64,000 nt of DNA from an uncultured Pelagibacteraceae bacterium (GCA_902598015.1 CACJZT010000004.1:49768-113767), one strand, 5' to 3'; shown: positions 52,452 through 62,288, counted from the first letter of the stretch. The notes: generated by a model from the letters alone, not told the origin. Translations and numbers: made by a program.

Positions 52452-53249
52452 ATGAGTGATTTAATATCTCAAAACTTAAACATGATTTTCAAAACTCCAA
52501 AAGGAGAGACTGTTCATGCTTTAAAAGATTTAAATTTCAAATTAAAAAAAGGAGAACTGTTAACTGTTCTTGGGCCCTCTGGTTGTGGAAAAACAACTTT
52601 ATTAAATATTGCAGCTGGTTTCTTAAGACCAACATCTGGAAATATAACTTTGAATGGTAAAGAAATTGATGGACCTGGAGTTGAAAGAGGCATGGTTTTT
52701 CAACAAGGTGCATTATTCGAATGGTTGACTGTTGCAGAGAACGTAAACTTTGGTCTTAGAATGAAAAAAAAAGATCCTATAGAAACTTCGAAAAAAGTTG
52801 ATGAGTGGCTGGAGATTGTTGGCTTAAAAGGATTTGGAAATACCCCAACATATCAATTATCTGGAGGAATGCAGCAAAGAGTAGCTCTTGCAAGATGTTT
52901 AATCAATGATCCTGATTTGATTTTAATGGATGAGCCTTTAGGTGCTCTTGATGCTTTAACAAGAGAAAAAATGCAATCTTTAGTTTTGAAAATTTGGAAA
53001 GAAACTGGAAAAACAATTATTTTAATTACGCACTCGGTTGAGGAAGCACTACTGCTTGGTGAAAGGTTGTATGTAATGGCACCAAGACCAGGTAGGATAC
53101 ATAAAGAATATAATCTTCCATTTGCAGAGATGGGATTAAAAGAAGATTTAAGAGAAATAAAAAAAAATAAAGATTTTTCATCAAAAAGAGAGGAAATTTT
53201 ATCCATGATTTGGAACATGGAGGAAGAAATTATGGGAAAAGAAAATTAA
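52452..53249 (+). CDS. tauB: Taurine ABC transporter ATP-binding protein
   Basis: 265 residues. Walker A LGPSGCGKTT, signature LSGGMQQRVALAR, Walker B LILMDEPLGALD and LITHSVEEALLLG. Nitrate/sulfonate/taurine subfamily by the HSVEEALLLGERLYVMAPRPGRI end. Directly abuts tauC, with no gap. Confidence 0.9.
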   Translation: MSDLISQNLNMIFKTPKGETVHALKDLNFKLKKGELLTVLGPSGCGKTTLLNIAAGFLRPTSGNITLNGKEIDGPGVERGMVFQQGALFEWLTVAENVNFGLRMKKKDPIETSKKVDEWLEIVGLKGFGNTPTYQLSGGMQQRVALARCLINDPDLILMDEPLGALDALTREKMQSLVLKIWKETGKTIILITHSVEEALLLGERLYVMAPRPGRIHKEYNLPFAEMGLKEDLREIKKNKDFSSKREEILSMIWNMEEEIMGKEN

Positions 53250-55175
53250 ATGTTTACTCAAATAATAACAATATTAATTCTCGTATCAATTATCGGGTGC
53301 ATACTTTATGGAAGACGTTTAATAAAAACTGAAAAAGTTGATGCAGTTTTTGGAAATCCAGAAAGAGCAAAAGGTGGAACTCATTGGATAATTGTCGGAA
53401 GTAGTGCAATATTGTTAGTTTGGCTTTATTATTCTTGGGATATTGCAAAAGGATTTTATCCAAAATCAGCAAATGAATTATGTCAGGTCGCAAAAATAAA
53501 TGAGTCTTTATTAGGATTAAAATATCAATTTCCAATTGAAGAAAGAGAATTCAAAAGTACTTCAATAATAAAAATAGAAAATAAAAATCTTAAAAAAATA
53601 AGTTTAGAAATTCAAAATTCGCCAGATTTAAGCAACATACAGAAAACTGCATTAGTTGGTTTTATTAATAAAACAAACAAATTAATTCCATTACTTACTA
53701 ACGATAATCTAATGGAGATTAACACAAAAATTAAAATAGATGAGATGACTGATGAAATTAGATTATTAAGTACTAATTTTCAAAAGAAAGATTATCCATT
53801 TGAAACACCAGAGCAAAAAAATGAAAGACAAAAAGCAATTGCTGAGCAAGGAACCTGGGGCATAGTAACTGTAAGTGCCGGAACAGGATCAATAGAAAAT
53901 ACTATTGAAGTGCCTTTAGTGCCTGAAACAGATAGAGGGTTGAAATTTCACGCTGCAGCTGAACAATTAAAAAAAATTAATGATAAATTTTTTAAATTAA
54001 GAAACCATAATCCTCAATTCAAAAATGCAATAAAAGAACTTAAATCAGAGATAAAATTATATAGAAAAAATTTAGATGATACTGAGGAAGTGGCATCTAC
54101 TTACGCAAAAAACATTGTAAAAATTGCAAGAAGAATTGAATTTGCAAGTATTTATCCACCAAATGCTCTTAATGAAATGCAAAATGCAATTATTGAATTT
54201 GATAATCTTCAAAAAACTGAGCAAGGAGGTTTAAGATTAATTGACATTCTTTTATTCCCTGCTGGAACTATAGTTGCAAGTGGTCCTAGTTGTTCTGAGC
54301 AAGGTTCGGGTAGATGGTTACCAAAACCCTCGGATACACTTAATAAATTTATTTTAATGTCTAAGCCAAGTGTAGGTTACAAAAATATCCCACTTCTTTG
54401 GATTGATATGATGGATGTAAGCCAGATAATTGGCTTTATATTGCCGGATTGGATAGCTGATGTTTTGCCTGGAGAATATCCAGTTCACACTAAAGATGGT
54501 GTGGTTAAGCAAAATTTTAAAGGTAAAGTTTTAAAAATTGTTACTGGTGATTTTAAATTATTTAAAATCCCTGTTCCTTATGGTCATATTTGGGATTCAT
54601 TTTTAAGAGTTTTTCTTGGATTAGTTTTTGGAATATTGATCGGTGTACCATTAGGACTTTTCATGGGCTTAAATAGATTTGCTAAAGGTTTCTTTGATCC
54701 ATTAATTGAACTTTATAGACCAGTACCTCCCCTTGCGTGGGCTCCTTTAATAATCTCAGTTTTAGGGATTGATAATACTGGAAAAGTATTTTTATTATTT
54801 ATGGTTTCATTATCTATAATGATTATTTCAGCCAGAGCTGGAGCATCAGGCACGCAGTTATCTAAAATTCATGCAGCACATTCTCTTGGTGCTTCTAAAA
54901 GACAAATACTTAGATATGTTATTTTTCCAAATTCTTTACCTGAAATTTTAACAGGTATTAGAGTAGCTGTTGGTATGTGCTGGGGAACTTTAGTTGCAGC
55001 AGAATTTTTAGCAGGTACAACTGGAATTGGATTTGTTGAAAATGTTGCCAAAAAGTATTTTCAATATGAAGTAATTTGGATCACAATTTTTATAATGGGT
55101 ATGTTGGGTCTTCTTTTTGACGTAACTTTGAGAAAAATTATAGATAAGACTATACCTTGGAGAGGTAAAGGTTAA
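53250..55175 (+). CDS. tauC: TauC-type permease with large periplasmic insert
   Basis: 641 residues, more than twice the usual 250-280. Spans at about 3-22 and 45-64 precede a hydrophilic region (about 65-445) with helical Lys/Glu-rich stretches and one disulfide candidate (ASGPSCSEQGSG). The last 200 residues are the normal permease: GHIWDSFLRVFLG, EAA loop AAHSLGASKRQILRYVIFP. Similar two-part permeases exist for some taurine/sulfonate systems in this lineage. The insert may help dock TauA. It follows tauB with no gap. Confidence 0.85.
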   Translation: MFTQIITILILVSIIGCILYGRRLIKTEKVDAVFGNPERAKGGTHWIIVGSSAILLVWLYYSWDIAKGFYPKSANELCQVAKINESLLGLKYQFPIEEREFKSTSIIKIENKNLKKISLEIQNSPDLSNIQKTALVGFINKTNKLIPLLTNDNLMEINTKIKIDEMTDEIRLLSTNFQKKDYPFETPEQKNERQKAIAEQGTWGIVTVSAGTGSIENTIEVPLVPETDRGLKFHAAAEQLKKINDKFFKLRNHNPQFKNAIKELKSEIKLYRKNLDDTEEVASTYAKNIVKIARRIEFASIYPPNALNEMQNAIIEFDNLQKTEQGGLRLIDILLFPAGTIVASGPSCSEQGSGRWLPKPSDTLNKFILMSKPSVGYKNIPLLWIDMMDVSQIIGFILPDWIADVLPGEYPVHTKDGVVKQNFKGKVLKIVTGDFKLFKIPVPYGHIWDSFLRVFLGLVFGILIGVPLGLFMGLNRFAKGFFDPLIELYRPVPPLAWAPLIISVLGIDNTGKVFLLFMVSLSIMIISARAGASGTQLSKIHAAHSLGASKRQILRYVIFPNSLPEILTGIRVAVGMCWGTLVAAEFLAGTTGIGFVENVAKKYFQYEVIWITIFIMGMLGLLFDVTLRKIIDKTIPWRGKG

Positions 55176-55188
55176 TTTCATTCTATTA

Positions 55189-56199
55189 ATGTCTGTAAAT
55201 AATACAAAAATTAAATCTATTATTAAAAAAATTTTTATAAAAAGAGGGTTGAAAACAAATCATGCTATTATTTGTGCAAATGCAATTATCAATGCAGAGC
55301 TTGTAGGTGCGCCTTCACATGGATTGTCTCGTTTAAAAATGTATTGTGAAAGAATCTCAAAAAAAGTAATTAATCCGAGACCTAAAATAACTGTAAAAAA
55401 TATATCAAAATCTATATCAATAATTGATGCTGATAATTCTATTGGTTTTGTTGCAGCAGATGAGGCTATTAAAAAAACTATTCAAAATGCAAAAAAAACA
55501 GGGATTGGGTTAGTTGCTGTAAAAAACAGTGGACATTACGGTCTATCTGGATACTACGTCGAGCGAGCGGTTAAAAAAAATTTAATAACATTCGCATTTA
55601 CAAATGCTCCTCCAGCTATTGCGCCTTTTGGTGGAAAAAAATCAGTCTTTGGAACTAATCCAATATGTTTTGGAACTCAAACAAATAGTAAGGTTCCATT
55701 TATACTGGATACATCAATGTCAATGATTAATAGAGGTAAAATTAGGATTGCAGAAAAGTTAGGAAAAAAAATACCATATGGCGTTGCTTTAAACAAATTT
55801 GGAAAACCAACTACAAATGCAAAAGAAGCTCTTGCTGGGGTACAACTTCCAATAGCTGGATTTAGAGGATCTGGATTAGCTTGGATGGTAGATATTTTAA
55901 CTGGAGTATTTGTTGGAAGTAATCATGGTGGCAAAGTAAAAGACCCATTTGATGATTTTTCTGGCCCGCAAAATATCGGTCACTTATTTTTAGCATTTAA
56001 AGACAATCTATTTGTTAAAGATTATAAAAAAGAGATAAAAAAAAATATTAAAAGAATAAAAAAAATACCTAATTTAAAAAGACAAAAAATCTTTTATCCT
56101 GGCGAGCAAAAGTTTTTAAGAACAAAAACAAACTCTAAAAAATCTATAAAAATTCCAAAAAATATTAAAAAGGATTTAAATATTCTCTTAGCTAATTAA
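55189..56199 (+). CDS. Malate/L-lactate dehydrogenase (Ldh2) family, ComC-like
   Basis: 336 residues. VGAPSHGLSRLKMYCERI with catalytic His, GIGLVAVKNSGHYGLSGYYVERAV, FGTNPICFGTQT for NAD binding and PIAGFRGSGLAWMVDILTGV. The Ldh2 family includes (R)-sulfolactate dehydrogenase ComC. With SuyAB and HpsN nearby, a sulfolactate role is plausible. A Lys/Arg-rich C-terminus is unusual. Plain malate or ureidoglycolate activity cannot be excluded. Confidence 0.7.
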   Translation: MSVNNTKIKSIIKKIFIKRGLKTNHAIICANAIINAELVGAPSHGLSRLKMYCERISKKVINPRPKITVKNISKSISIIDADNSIGFVAADEAIKKTIQNAKKTGIGLVAVKNSGHYGLSGYYVERAVKKNLITFAFTNAPPAIAPFGGKKSVFGTNPICFGTQTNSKVPFILDTSMSMINRGKIRIAEKLGKKIPYGVALNKFGKPTTNAKEALAGVQLPIAGFRGSGLAWMVDILTGVFVGSNHGGKVKDPFDDFSGPQNIGHLFLAFKDNLFVKDYKKEIKKNIKRIKKIPNLKRQKIFYPGEQKFLRTKTNSKKSIKIPKNIKKDLNILLAN

Positions 56200-56402
56200 C
56201 CTGCAAAATAACCTAGTATTCCGATAGATAAACAGACTGAAAGTATTATTATTTTTGACTGAAGTGCCTCTTTTTTCTTTTCAGTGATTACTCGTTTCTT
56301 TAGAACATCTATATTTACTTTACGAGGGGACATTCGAATTACTCTCTGCTTTTTTTCAGGTATTTCAATATTAGATGTTCTATTTAAGCTTTCAGTACTC
56401 AT
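56196..56402 (-). CDS. Small membrane protein (68 aa)
   Basis: 68 residues. Soluble basic N-terminus (KKQRVIRMSPRKVNIDVLKKRV) and one C-terminal span (about 49-67, IIILSVCLSIGILGYFAG), a tail-anchor layout. The stop overlaps the convergent Ldh2 gene by four bases. No family. Confidence 0.5.
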   Translation of the reverse strand: MSTESLNRTSNIEIPEKKQRVIRMSPRKVNIDVLKKRVITEKKKEALQSKIIILSVCLSIGILGYFAG

Positions 56403-56447
56403 TAAATTATTAAAACATATAGTAAAAAAATTTTACAGAATTTAACT

Positions 56448-56493
56448 GTTCAAAATGGGTTGACTCAAGTTTTAAAATTGTTCAAATTGGGTT
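56448..56493 (+). promoter_or_regulatory. Direct repeat upstream of the HTH gene, candidate operator
   Basis: GTTCAAAATGGGTT (56448-56461) recurs as GTTCAAATTGGGTT (56480-56493), 13 of 14 bases identical, with starts 32 bp apart, about three helical turns. TTGACT at 56460-56465 could be a -35 element. The pair ends 10 bp before the ATG of a DNA-binding protein, which suggests autoregulation. Confidence 0.55.
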
Positions 56494-56503
56494 TTGATAC
56501 ATT

Positions 56504-57466
56504 ATGAAGCAGCTACCAAGTGTAAATTCCGAACTAGATGATGAGCTTATCGATAAAATTTTCAAAAATCATTTTGATATTTTAAGTCCTTTTTTTTTAA
56601 AACTTATGTCTGAATGGACAATCGGTGCTTATAAAGTGTTCAAAGATATAGATACTTACACAATTTTAATTTATTTGATTAGTAAGCAGTTTGATTTTTA
56701 CAGAAGAAATAATTTAAATATTACTTTCAATGATTTTTATAAGGATAAAACATTAGAGATTGAGAAAATTAACCTTATAAGAATATCAAAGGATCTTAAA
56801 ATACCAAAAGAAAGTGTCAGAAGAAAAGTTATATCCCTGGAAAAAAAGGGAATAATTAAAAAAAAAGGCAAGAAGATTACAATAGATAGAAGTGCTTACA
56901 ATTCAACACAGCCAAATTATACATTAAAAAATATATGCACACTTTTGTCTGTTTTTAGTCAAATTTTAAAAGAAGAAAAAGTTATAAAAAATGAAATGTC
57001 CAGTAATGAAATTAATAAGTTAATAAAACATAATTTCTCATTTTGCTGGTATCAATTTTATAAATTTTTATTCCCTTACTGTTTGAGGTGGAAAAATTAT
57101 TTTGGTGATATGGAAATATTTACTATTTTGGCAACTATAATTTTGAATAATAATTCAAAAATTGGAAGGCAACTTAAAGGAGTTGATAGTTATTTAGATA
57201 AATGGAGAGATAAAATTATTAATAAAAAAATAAAAGGAATTAATGCAATGTCTATTTCTGAAATAACAGGAATACCAAGACCAACAGTAGTAAGAAAAAT
57301 CAAGAAATTAACTAAAAATAAATTTATTTCTTTAGACAAAAATAAATTGATAAATTTTGATGTCAGCAAACAAAATTTTAAAGATATGTCGATAATCCAA
57401 GATGAAAATTTAAAATCAATAAATGTTTTTATAAAAAGAACCTACAATCAAATAAATCTTAATTAG
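56504..57466 (+). CDS. Transcription factor with duplicated winged-helix domain
   Basis: 320 residues made of two similar units. HTH 1 is at 94-118 (ISKDLKIPKESVRRKVISLE) and HTH 2 at 251-275 (ISEITGIPRPTVVRKIKKLT). Each is preceded by a hydrophobic helical segment (about 25-65 and 178-215). The HTHs resemble MarR/Crp-type winged helices. A two-headed protein could bind the two direct repeats in front of its own gene. It lies beside taurine genes, so control of sulfonate use is possible. No named family. Confidence 0.75.
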   Translation: MKQLPSVNSELDDELIDKIFKNHFDILSPFFLKLMSEWTIGAYKVFKDIDTYTILIYLISKQFDFYRRNNLNITFNDFYKDKTLEIEKINLIRISKDLKIPKESVRRKVISLEKKGIIKKKGKKITIDRSAYNSTQPNYTLKNICTLLSVFSQILKEEKVIKNEMSSNEINKLIKHNFSFCWYQFYKFLFPYCLRWKNYFGDMEIFTILATIILNNNSKIGRQLKGVDSYLDKWRDKIINKKIKGINAMSISEITGIPRPTVVRKIKKLTKNKFISLDKNKLINFDVSKQNFKDMSIIQDENLKSINVFIKRTYNQINLN

Positions 57467-58307
57467 AATTTTTAAGAATATATATAAATATAAATCCAGT
57501 TATATACATTATTAATGCGTAAGCAGCTGTGGGAACCATGTAAGCGACATCATTGAAAATTTGTGTTGCTACAAATACAGCTAAAGTTCCATTTTGTAAT
57601 CCACATTCTAAAGAAATACATTTTCTCTGTGGTATTCCAGTTGAAAAACCTTTTGCAATGTAAAATGCCAAAGTCATCATAACTACGTTTAATATTAAAA
57701 CAGCTAAACCTGCTTGACTTAAGTATGATATTATATTTTCTCTTTCCTCAATCCATATTGCTGCAAATACAATAATAAACAAAATACCTGTAATTCTATT
57801 TACAATATTAATATTAGAAGAAATAAAGTTTTCAGCAAATCTTCTAATTATCATTCCTAGAATTACTGGTATAGTTACAACTAGTGCCATTTTAAGAGCA
57901 ATACCAGTCATCGTAATACTTGAGGATAAATCAGTTACACCTAATAATTTTGCTGAAGAAAAAACAATAAATGGAACAGAAAAAATACTAATTAAACTAC
58001 CTACTGCTGTTAACGAAATAGATAATGCAACATCTCCATTTGCAAATTTTGTTAAGACATTTGATGTTACTCCTCCAGGAGCAGCAGCAATAATCATTAA
58101 TCCTAAAGCTAATTCAACTGGTAATCTTAATATTAAAAGTAAAATATAAGCGACGATTGGGAGAAGGATTAATTGACAAATTATTCCGACTGTAAAATCT
58201 TTTGGATTATTTATAACTCTTAAAAAATCTCTAGTTGATAAGCCCAATCCCAGACCTAGCATTATAAGTGCTAACGCTATAGGTGCAATTTTTGTAACTA
58301 TCTCCAT
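57459..58307 (-). CDS. Bile acid:sodium symporter (BASS) family transporter
   Basis: 282 residues, about ten spans. MLGLGLGLSTRDF, AAAPGGVTSNVLTKFANGDVALSISLTAVGS and CGLQNGTLAVFVA are BASS family blocks. Members import organic anions, including sulfonate-like compounds and pyruvate, with sodium. Its place among sulfonate genes suggests such a substrate. Its stop overlaps the HTH gene end by eight bases. Confidence 0.88.
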   Translation of the reverse strand: MEIVTKIAPIALALIMLGLGLGLSTRDFLRVINNPKDFTVGIICQLILLPIVAYILLLILRLPVELALGLMIIAAAPGGVTSNVLTKFANGDVALSISLTAVGSLISIFSVPFIVFSSAKLLGVTDLSSSITMTGIALKMALVVTIPVILGMIIRRFAENFISSNINIVNRITGILFIIVFAAIWIEERENIISYLSQAGLAVLILNVVMMTLAFYIAKGFSTGIPQRKCISLECGLQNGTLAVFVATQIFNDVAYMVPTAAYALIMYITGFIFIYILKNSN

Positions 58308-58391
58308 CGTTTATTCAATTTTAAACTATTTTTATATCGAACGTAATAAAAAATATTGATATTTAGAACCATAACAAATATTTAAACTCAT

Positions 58392-59303
58392 ATGTTATCT
58401 GATAAATCTACAGTTTGCCCTGTTAATCTACTTAATATAGCCCATCAAAAAAGGGGTGTAAAAGCAGCCATTGTAAATGCAGGCAAAAAATTACCAATGA
58501 TGTCGGTAATGGATGCTGTCTCTGAAAAATTGATCACTCCAATATTAATAGGTGATAAACAAAAAATACAAGAATGCGCAGATGAGCTTAAATTTGATAT
58601 ATCAAATTTTGAAATAATTAATGAGTCAGTTGAAAATAATACAGCAGGCATTGCAACAAAACTTGCATCAGAAGATAAAGTAAAAATTATCGTAAAAGGA
58701 CATATCCATACTGATATATTAATGAAAGAAGTTCTTAAAAGAGAGTATAAATTAATAGGAAAAACAAGACTAAGTCATATTTGGCATATGACATTACAAA
58801 AAGATGATAAACCATTAATCATAACCGATGGAGCATTGAATGTTTCTCCTAACTTAAAAACTAAAATGCATATTTTAAGAAATGTTATAGATTTTAGTCA
58901 TAGAATTAATATTCCAAGACCAAAGATTTCTGTCCTTTCAGCAACAGAAGAAGTTATTGATAGTGTACAGAGTTCGGTTGAAGCGAAAGAATTAACTGAA
59001 TTGGCAATTAAAGAAAATTTTAATGCTGATATTTTTGGACCCTTGGCATTTGACAATAGTATTTCAAAAAAATCTGCTTCTATTAAGGGAATTGAGAATA
59101 TAGTTGCTGGAGAAGCTGATGTATTATTAGTTCCAAATGTCGAAACTGGAAATGCGCTTGTAAAAATGATGATTTATTTTATGGGAGCATGTGCAGCAGG
59201 TGTAGTTGTTGGAGGTAAAGTGCCTGTTGTTATAACTAGTAGATCAGATGATGCGACAGCAAGACTTGCTTCTATAGCTGCAGCTGTTGTTGCTTTAGAT
59301 TAA
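58392..59303 (+). CDS. pta: Phosphate acetyltransferase/butyryltransferase family enzyme
   Basis: 303 residues, the PTA_PTB catalytic domain. RLSHIWHM, ITDGALNVSPNLKTKMHIL, VLSATEEV, ADVLLVPNVETGNALVKMM and VITSRSDDATARLASIAAAV. It converts acetyl phosphate and CoA to acetyl-CoA. In this cluster it would use the acetyl phosphate made by Xsc. It precedes hpsN on the same strand. Phosphate butyryltransferase remains possible. Confidence 0.85.
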   Translation: MLSDKSTVCPVNLLNIAHQKRGVKAAIVNAGKKLPMMSVMDAVSEKLITPILIGDKQKIQECADELKFDISNFEIINESVENNTAGIATKLASEDKVKIIVKGHIHTDILMKEVLKREYKLIGKTRLSHIWHMTLQKDDKPLIITDGALNVSPNLKTKMHILRNVIDFSHRINIPRPKISVLSATEEVIDSVQSSVEAKELTELAIKENFNADIFGPLAFDNSISKKSASIKGIENIVAGEADVLLVPNVETGNALVKMMIYFMGACAAGVVVGGKVPVVITSRSDDATARLASIAAAVVALD

Positions 59304-59362
59304 ACTTCTGTTGAATAAACATCTTTTATAATTTAAACATTTATAAAATTAGAGGAAAGATA

Positions 59363-60649
59363 ATGGCAATTACTTATATAAAAAAAGCTGAAAAAACTGC
59401 ATTTACAGGTGAAGATGAAACAAGAACTAAAGTAAGTTCAATTTTAAAAGATTTAGAAAAAACAAAGGACCAAGGGGTTAAAGATATTTTAAAAAAATTT
59501 GATAATTATGAAGGTGATATAATTGTTAGCAAAGAAAAAATTGAAGAAATAAATAAAACTTTAGATCAAAAGATTAAAGATGATATTCAGTTTTCTCATG
59601 AAAGAGTAAGAAAGTTTGCAGAACATCAATTAGAAAATCTTGGAAAAGATTCAGAAGTTGAATTATCACCTGGTTTAATAGCAGGACAAAAATTAATACC
59701 TGTAAATACCGTTGGGTGCTACGTCCCTGGTGGAAGATATAACAATATCGCCTCTGCTATAATGAGTGTGACGACAGCAAAAGTTGCTGGAGTAAAGAAT
59801 GTAATTGCAACAAGTCCACCAAAAGATTCAAATGGTGCAAACCCAATTATAATTTATACAGCTAACCTTTGTGGTGCAGATGTAATTATGAACGTTGGTG
59901 GTATAGGAGCAATTGGTGCGCTTGCATATGGTTGCTTTGGTAATCCAGAAGTAGATATGATTGTTGGACCTGGAAATAAATTTGTAGCAGAGTCTAAAAG
60001 AATTTTATTTGGAAAAGTTGGAATTGATTTATTTGCTGGACCGACAGAAATAGGCATAATTGCTGATCATACAGCTGATAAAGAAATAATTGCTTATGAT
60101 TTAGTTGGACAGGCTGAACATGGTCCTGACTCCCCTGCTTGGTTATACACTACTGATAAATCTTTATGTGATTATGTGATGAAAAGAGTTCCAGAAATTA
60201 TTCATGAACTACCTGAACACAACAGAAATAATGCTGATGCTGCATGGAGAGATTATGGAGAAGTAATTATGTGTGATACTAAAGAGGAAATGTTAAAGGT
60301 TAGTGATAAATATGCTCCTGAACATTTAGAGGTTCAGGCTGAAAACTTAGATTGGTATTTAAAAAATTTAAAAAATTATGGTTCATTATTTTTAGGTGAG
60401 GAAACAACAGTTGCATATGGTGACAAATGTTCTGGACCAAATCATATTTTACCAACAAAGGGAGCGGGAAAATATACTGGCGGCTTATACGTTGGAAAAT
60501 TTATAAAAACAGTTACTTATCAAAAAATGAATAAAGAATCTAATAAAGAAGTCGGTGCTGCTGCAGCTCGAATTTCTAGGTACGAGGGTATGGAAGCGCA
60601 TGCTAGAACTGGTGATGTTAGACTTCGAAAATATGGTTTTTCAAATTAA
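59363..60649 (+). CDS. hpsN: Sulfopropanediol 3-dehydrogenase (HisD-like)
   Basis: 428 residues, histidinol dehydrogenase fold. VGCYVPGGRY (117-126), VGPGNKFV, FAGPTEIGIIAD (224-235), QAEHGPDS (250-257) and CSGPNHILPT (356-365) carry the catalytic His/Glu and zinc ligands. GQKLIPVNTVGCYVPGGRYNNIASAIMS is closer to HpsN than to biosynthetic HisD. It oxidises 2,3-dihydroxypropane-1-sulfonate to sulfolactate, feeding SuyAB. It sits between pta and an ABC transporter. Confidence 0.85.
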   Translation: MAITYIKKAEKTAFTGEDETRTKVSSILKDLEKTKDQGVKDILKKFDNYEGDIIVSKEKIEEINKTLDQKIKDDIQFSHERVRKFAEHQLENLGKDSEVELSPGLIAGQKLIPVNTVGCYVPGGRYNNIASAIMSVTTAKVAGVKNVIATSPPKDSNGANPIIIYTANLCGADVIMNVGGIGAIGALAYGCFGNPEVDMIVGPGNKFVAESKRILFGKVGIDLFAGPTEIGIIADHTADKEIIAYDLVGQAEHGPDSPAWLYTTDKSLCDYVMKRVPEIIHELPEHNRNNADAAWRDYGEVIMCDTKEEMLKVSDKYAPEHLEVQAENLDWYLKNLKNYGSLFLGEETTVAYGDKCSGPNHILPTKGAGKYTGGLYVGKFIKTVTYQKMNKESNKEVGAAAARISRYEGMEAHARTGDVRLRKYGFSN

Positions 60650-60674
60650 AAGAATGATGTAGTCTTTCCTCTAT

Positions 60675-62216
60675 ATGAGTAAAGAAAAAACAGTAAAAAA
60701 CTCATTCAAAGATTTTGCCCAAAAAAATGGTGACTATTACAGTAAAGTATTTGGCTTAATTCAAAGAAACCAATTAAAATTATATCATATAAACTACTCG
60801 GCTCTTTTAGGAGGTTTCTTTTGGTGTGCTTTAAGAGGGAACTGGTTTCTTTTTTTTCTAAGTTCATTTTTAGATTTAATAGCGGCAGTAAATATTACTT
60901 TATATTTTAGATATGGTGCTGGTATTGAGCAAGCAATATTAGATAAAAAAGATTTTTTGGTTGATAGATACTCAACTTGGCAAGATAGTTCTTTAATATA
61001 TGCAATTTTAACAATTATCTTGGGTCGAATATTAATTGGTTGGTTAGCAGATAGAGTTTACATCAAACAATTTGATAAGTGGCAAATAAGTAAAAAAACA
61101 TCATCAGGTTTTAACTTCTCGAGACTTATAAACGTTTTTTTAGTTCTAGCATTAATTTGGCCTTTAACATTATATAGATCATCACAATTCGCTCCTGATG
61201 AAAGAACTTGTATCAAACAACATAGGGCAATGGAAAAAGGTGCTGAGGTATCTTTTAAAAAAAGATTTGATTGTTTCTTTATATCTGAATTTCCTATTTT
61301 AATTTGGATAGATAGACCAGTTAAAGTTAGCTATCCAAGAAATGAGGATGGCACTAGATATGTAAAGAAAAAACCTCCTAGAGAAGGAATGCCTACAATT
61401 ACTCTTAATAAATATGTTTCACAAAAAATTGAAGAAAAAGTTGGTTACTTAACTGCATTTCACGGATATGTTTTTGATGCAGCAACCGATGGAATAAGGT
61501 CATTATTAAAAGGAATATCTGCTTTATTTGTTGGAACACCTTGGATAATTACGGGAGGAATATTTTTACTTGTAGCTCATAAAATTGCAGGATTTAGAGT
61601 TACAATGTTTGTAGCATTTGCACTGATCTATCTCGCCTTATTTGGTTTTTGGAATACAGCAATGGATACTATGGCTTTAGTATTAACCGCTACTTTAATA
61701 TGTTGTGCTATTGGACTGCCTTTAGGGGTTTTGGTTGGAAAATCAAATAGAGCTGAAACAATTACAAGACCTATTCTAGATGTTATGCAAACGATTCCTT
61801 CATTTGTATATTTGATACCAGCAGTTGCTTTTTTCTCTGTTGGAAAACCACCAGGAATTATTGCAACTGTAATATTTGCAATGCCTCCTATAGTAAGATT
61901 AACAGCTTTAGGAATTAGACAAGTTCCATCAGAAATTAAAGAAGCAGCTCTTGCTTTTGGTTCTACAGAAAGACAACTATTATATAGTGTTGAGTTACCA
62001 CTTGCCCTTCCTTCTATTATGGCTGGTATCAATCAAGTAGTCATGATGTGTTTATCAATGGTTGTTATTGCTGCTTTAATTGGTGCAGGAGGAATGGGTC
62101 TAATAGTTGTTGAGGCTTTAGCGAACACAAAAATTGGAAGAGGAATTTTGGCAGGTCTTGCAATTGCCTTTATAGCTATGATCATTGATAGAGTTGTACA
62201 GAAAGCTACAAAATAA
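60675..62216 (+). CDS. ProW-type ABC transporter permease with long N-terminal region
   Basis: 513 residues, longer than usual ProW. The permease core lies at about 290-505: MALVLTATLICCAIGLPLGVLVGK and EAALAFGSTERQLLYSVELPLALPSIMAG (EAA loop). The N-terminal 290 residues have several spans and a soluble loop with basic KKKPPREGMP. ProW-type systems import compatible solutes such as glycine betaine or choline; with hpsN upstream, a sulfonate such as DHPS is also possible. No ATPase gene is adjacent. Confidence 0.85.
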   Translation: MSKEKTVKNSFKDFAQKNGDYYSKVFGLIQRNQLKLYHINYSALLGGFFWCALRGNWFLFFLSSFLDLIAAVNITLYFRYGAGIEQAILDKKDFLVDRYSTWQDSSLIYAILTIILGRILIGWLADRVYIKQFDKWQISKKTSSGFNFSRLINVFLVLALIWPLTLYRSSQFAPDERTCIKQHRAMEKGAEVSFKKRFDCFFISEFPILIWIDRPVKVSYPRNEDGTRYVKKKPPREGMPTITLNKYVSQKIEEKVGYLTAFHGYVFDAATDGIRSLLKGISALFVGTPWIITGGIFLLVAHKIAGFRVTMFVAFALIYLALFGFWNTAMDTMALVLTATLICCAIGLPLGVLVGKSNRAETITRPILDVMQTIPSFVYLIPAVAFFSVGKPPGIIATVIFAMPPIVRLTALGIRQVPSEIKEAALAFGSTERQLLYSVELPLALPSIMAGINQVVMMCLSMVVIAALIGAGGMGLIVVEALANTKIGRGILAGLAIAFIAMIIDRVVQKATK

Positions 62217-62288
62217 TAGAAAAATAGTATTTGATTATCATTTTTAAAAATTAGATAATTCCTTCATTAAATTACAAGAGAGGTAAAA

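Noticed and set aside
59363..60649. Histidinol dehydrogenase hisD of histidine biosynthesis
   Set aside because: No other his genes nearby; sequence around VGCYVPGGRY and the pta/suyAB/xsc context fit HpsN better.
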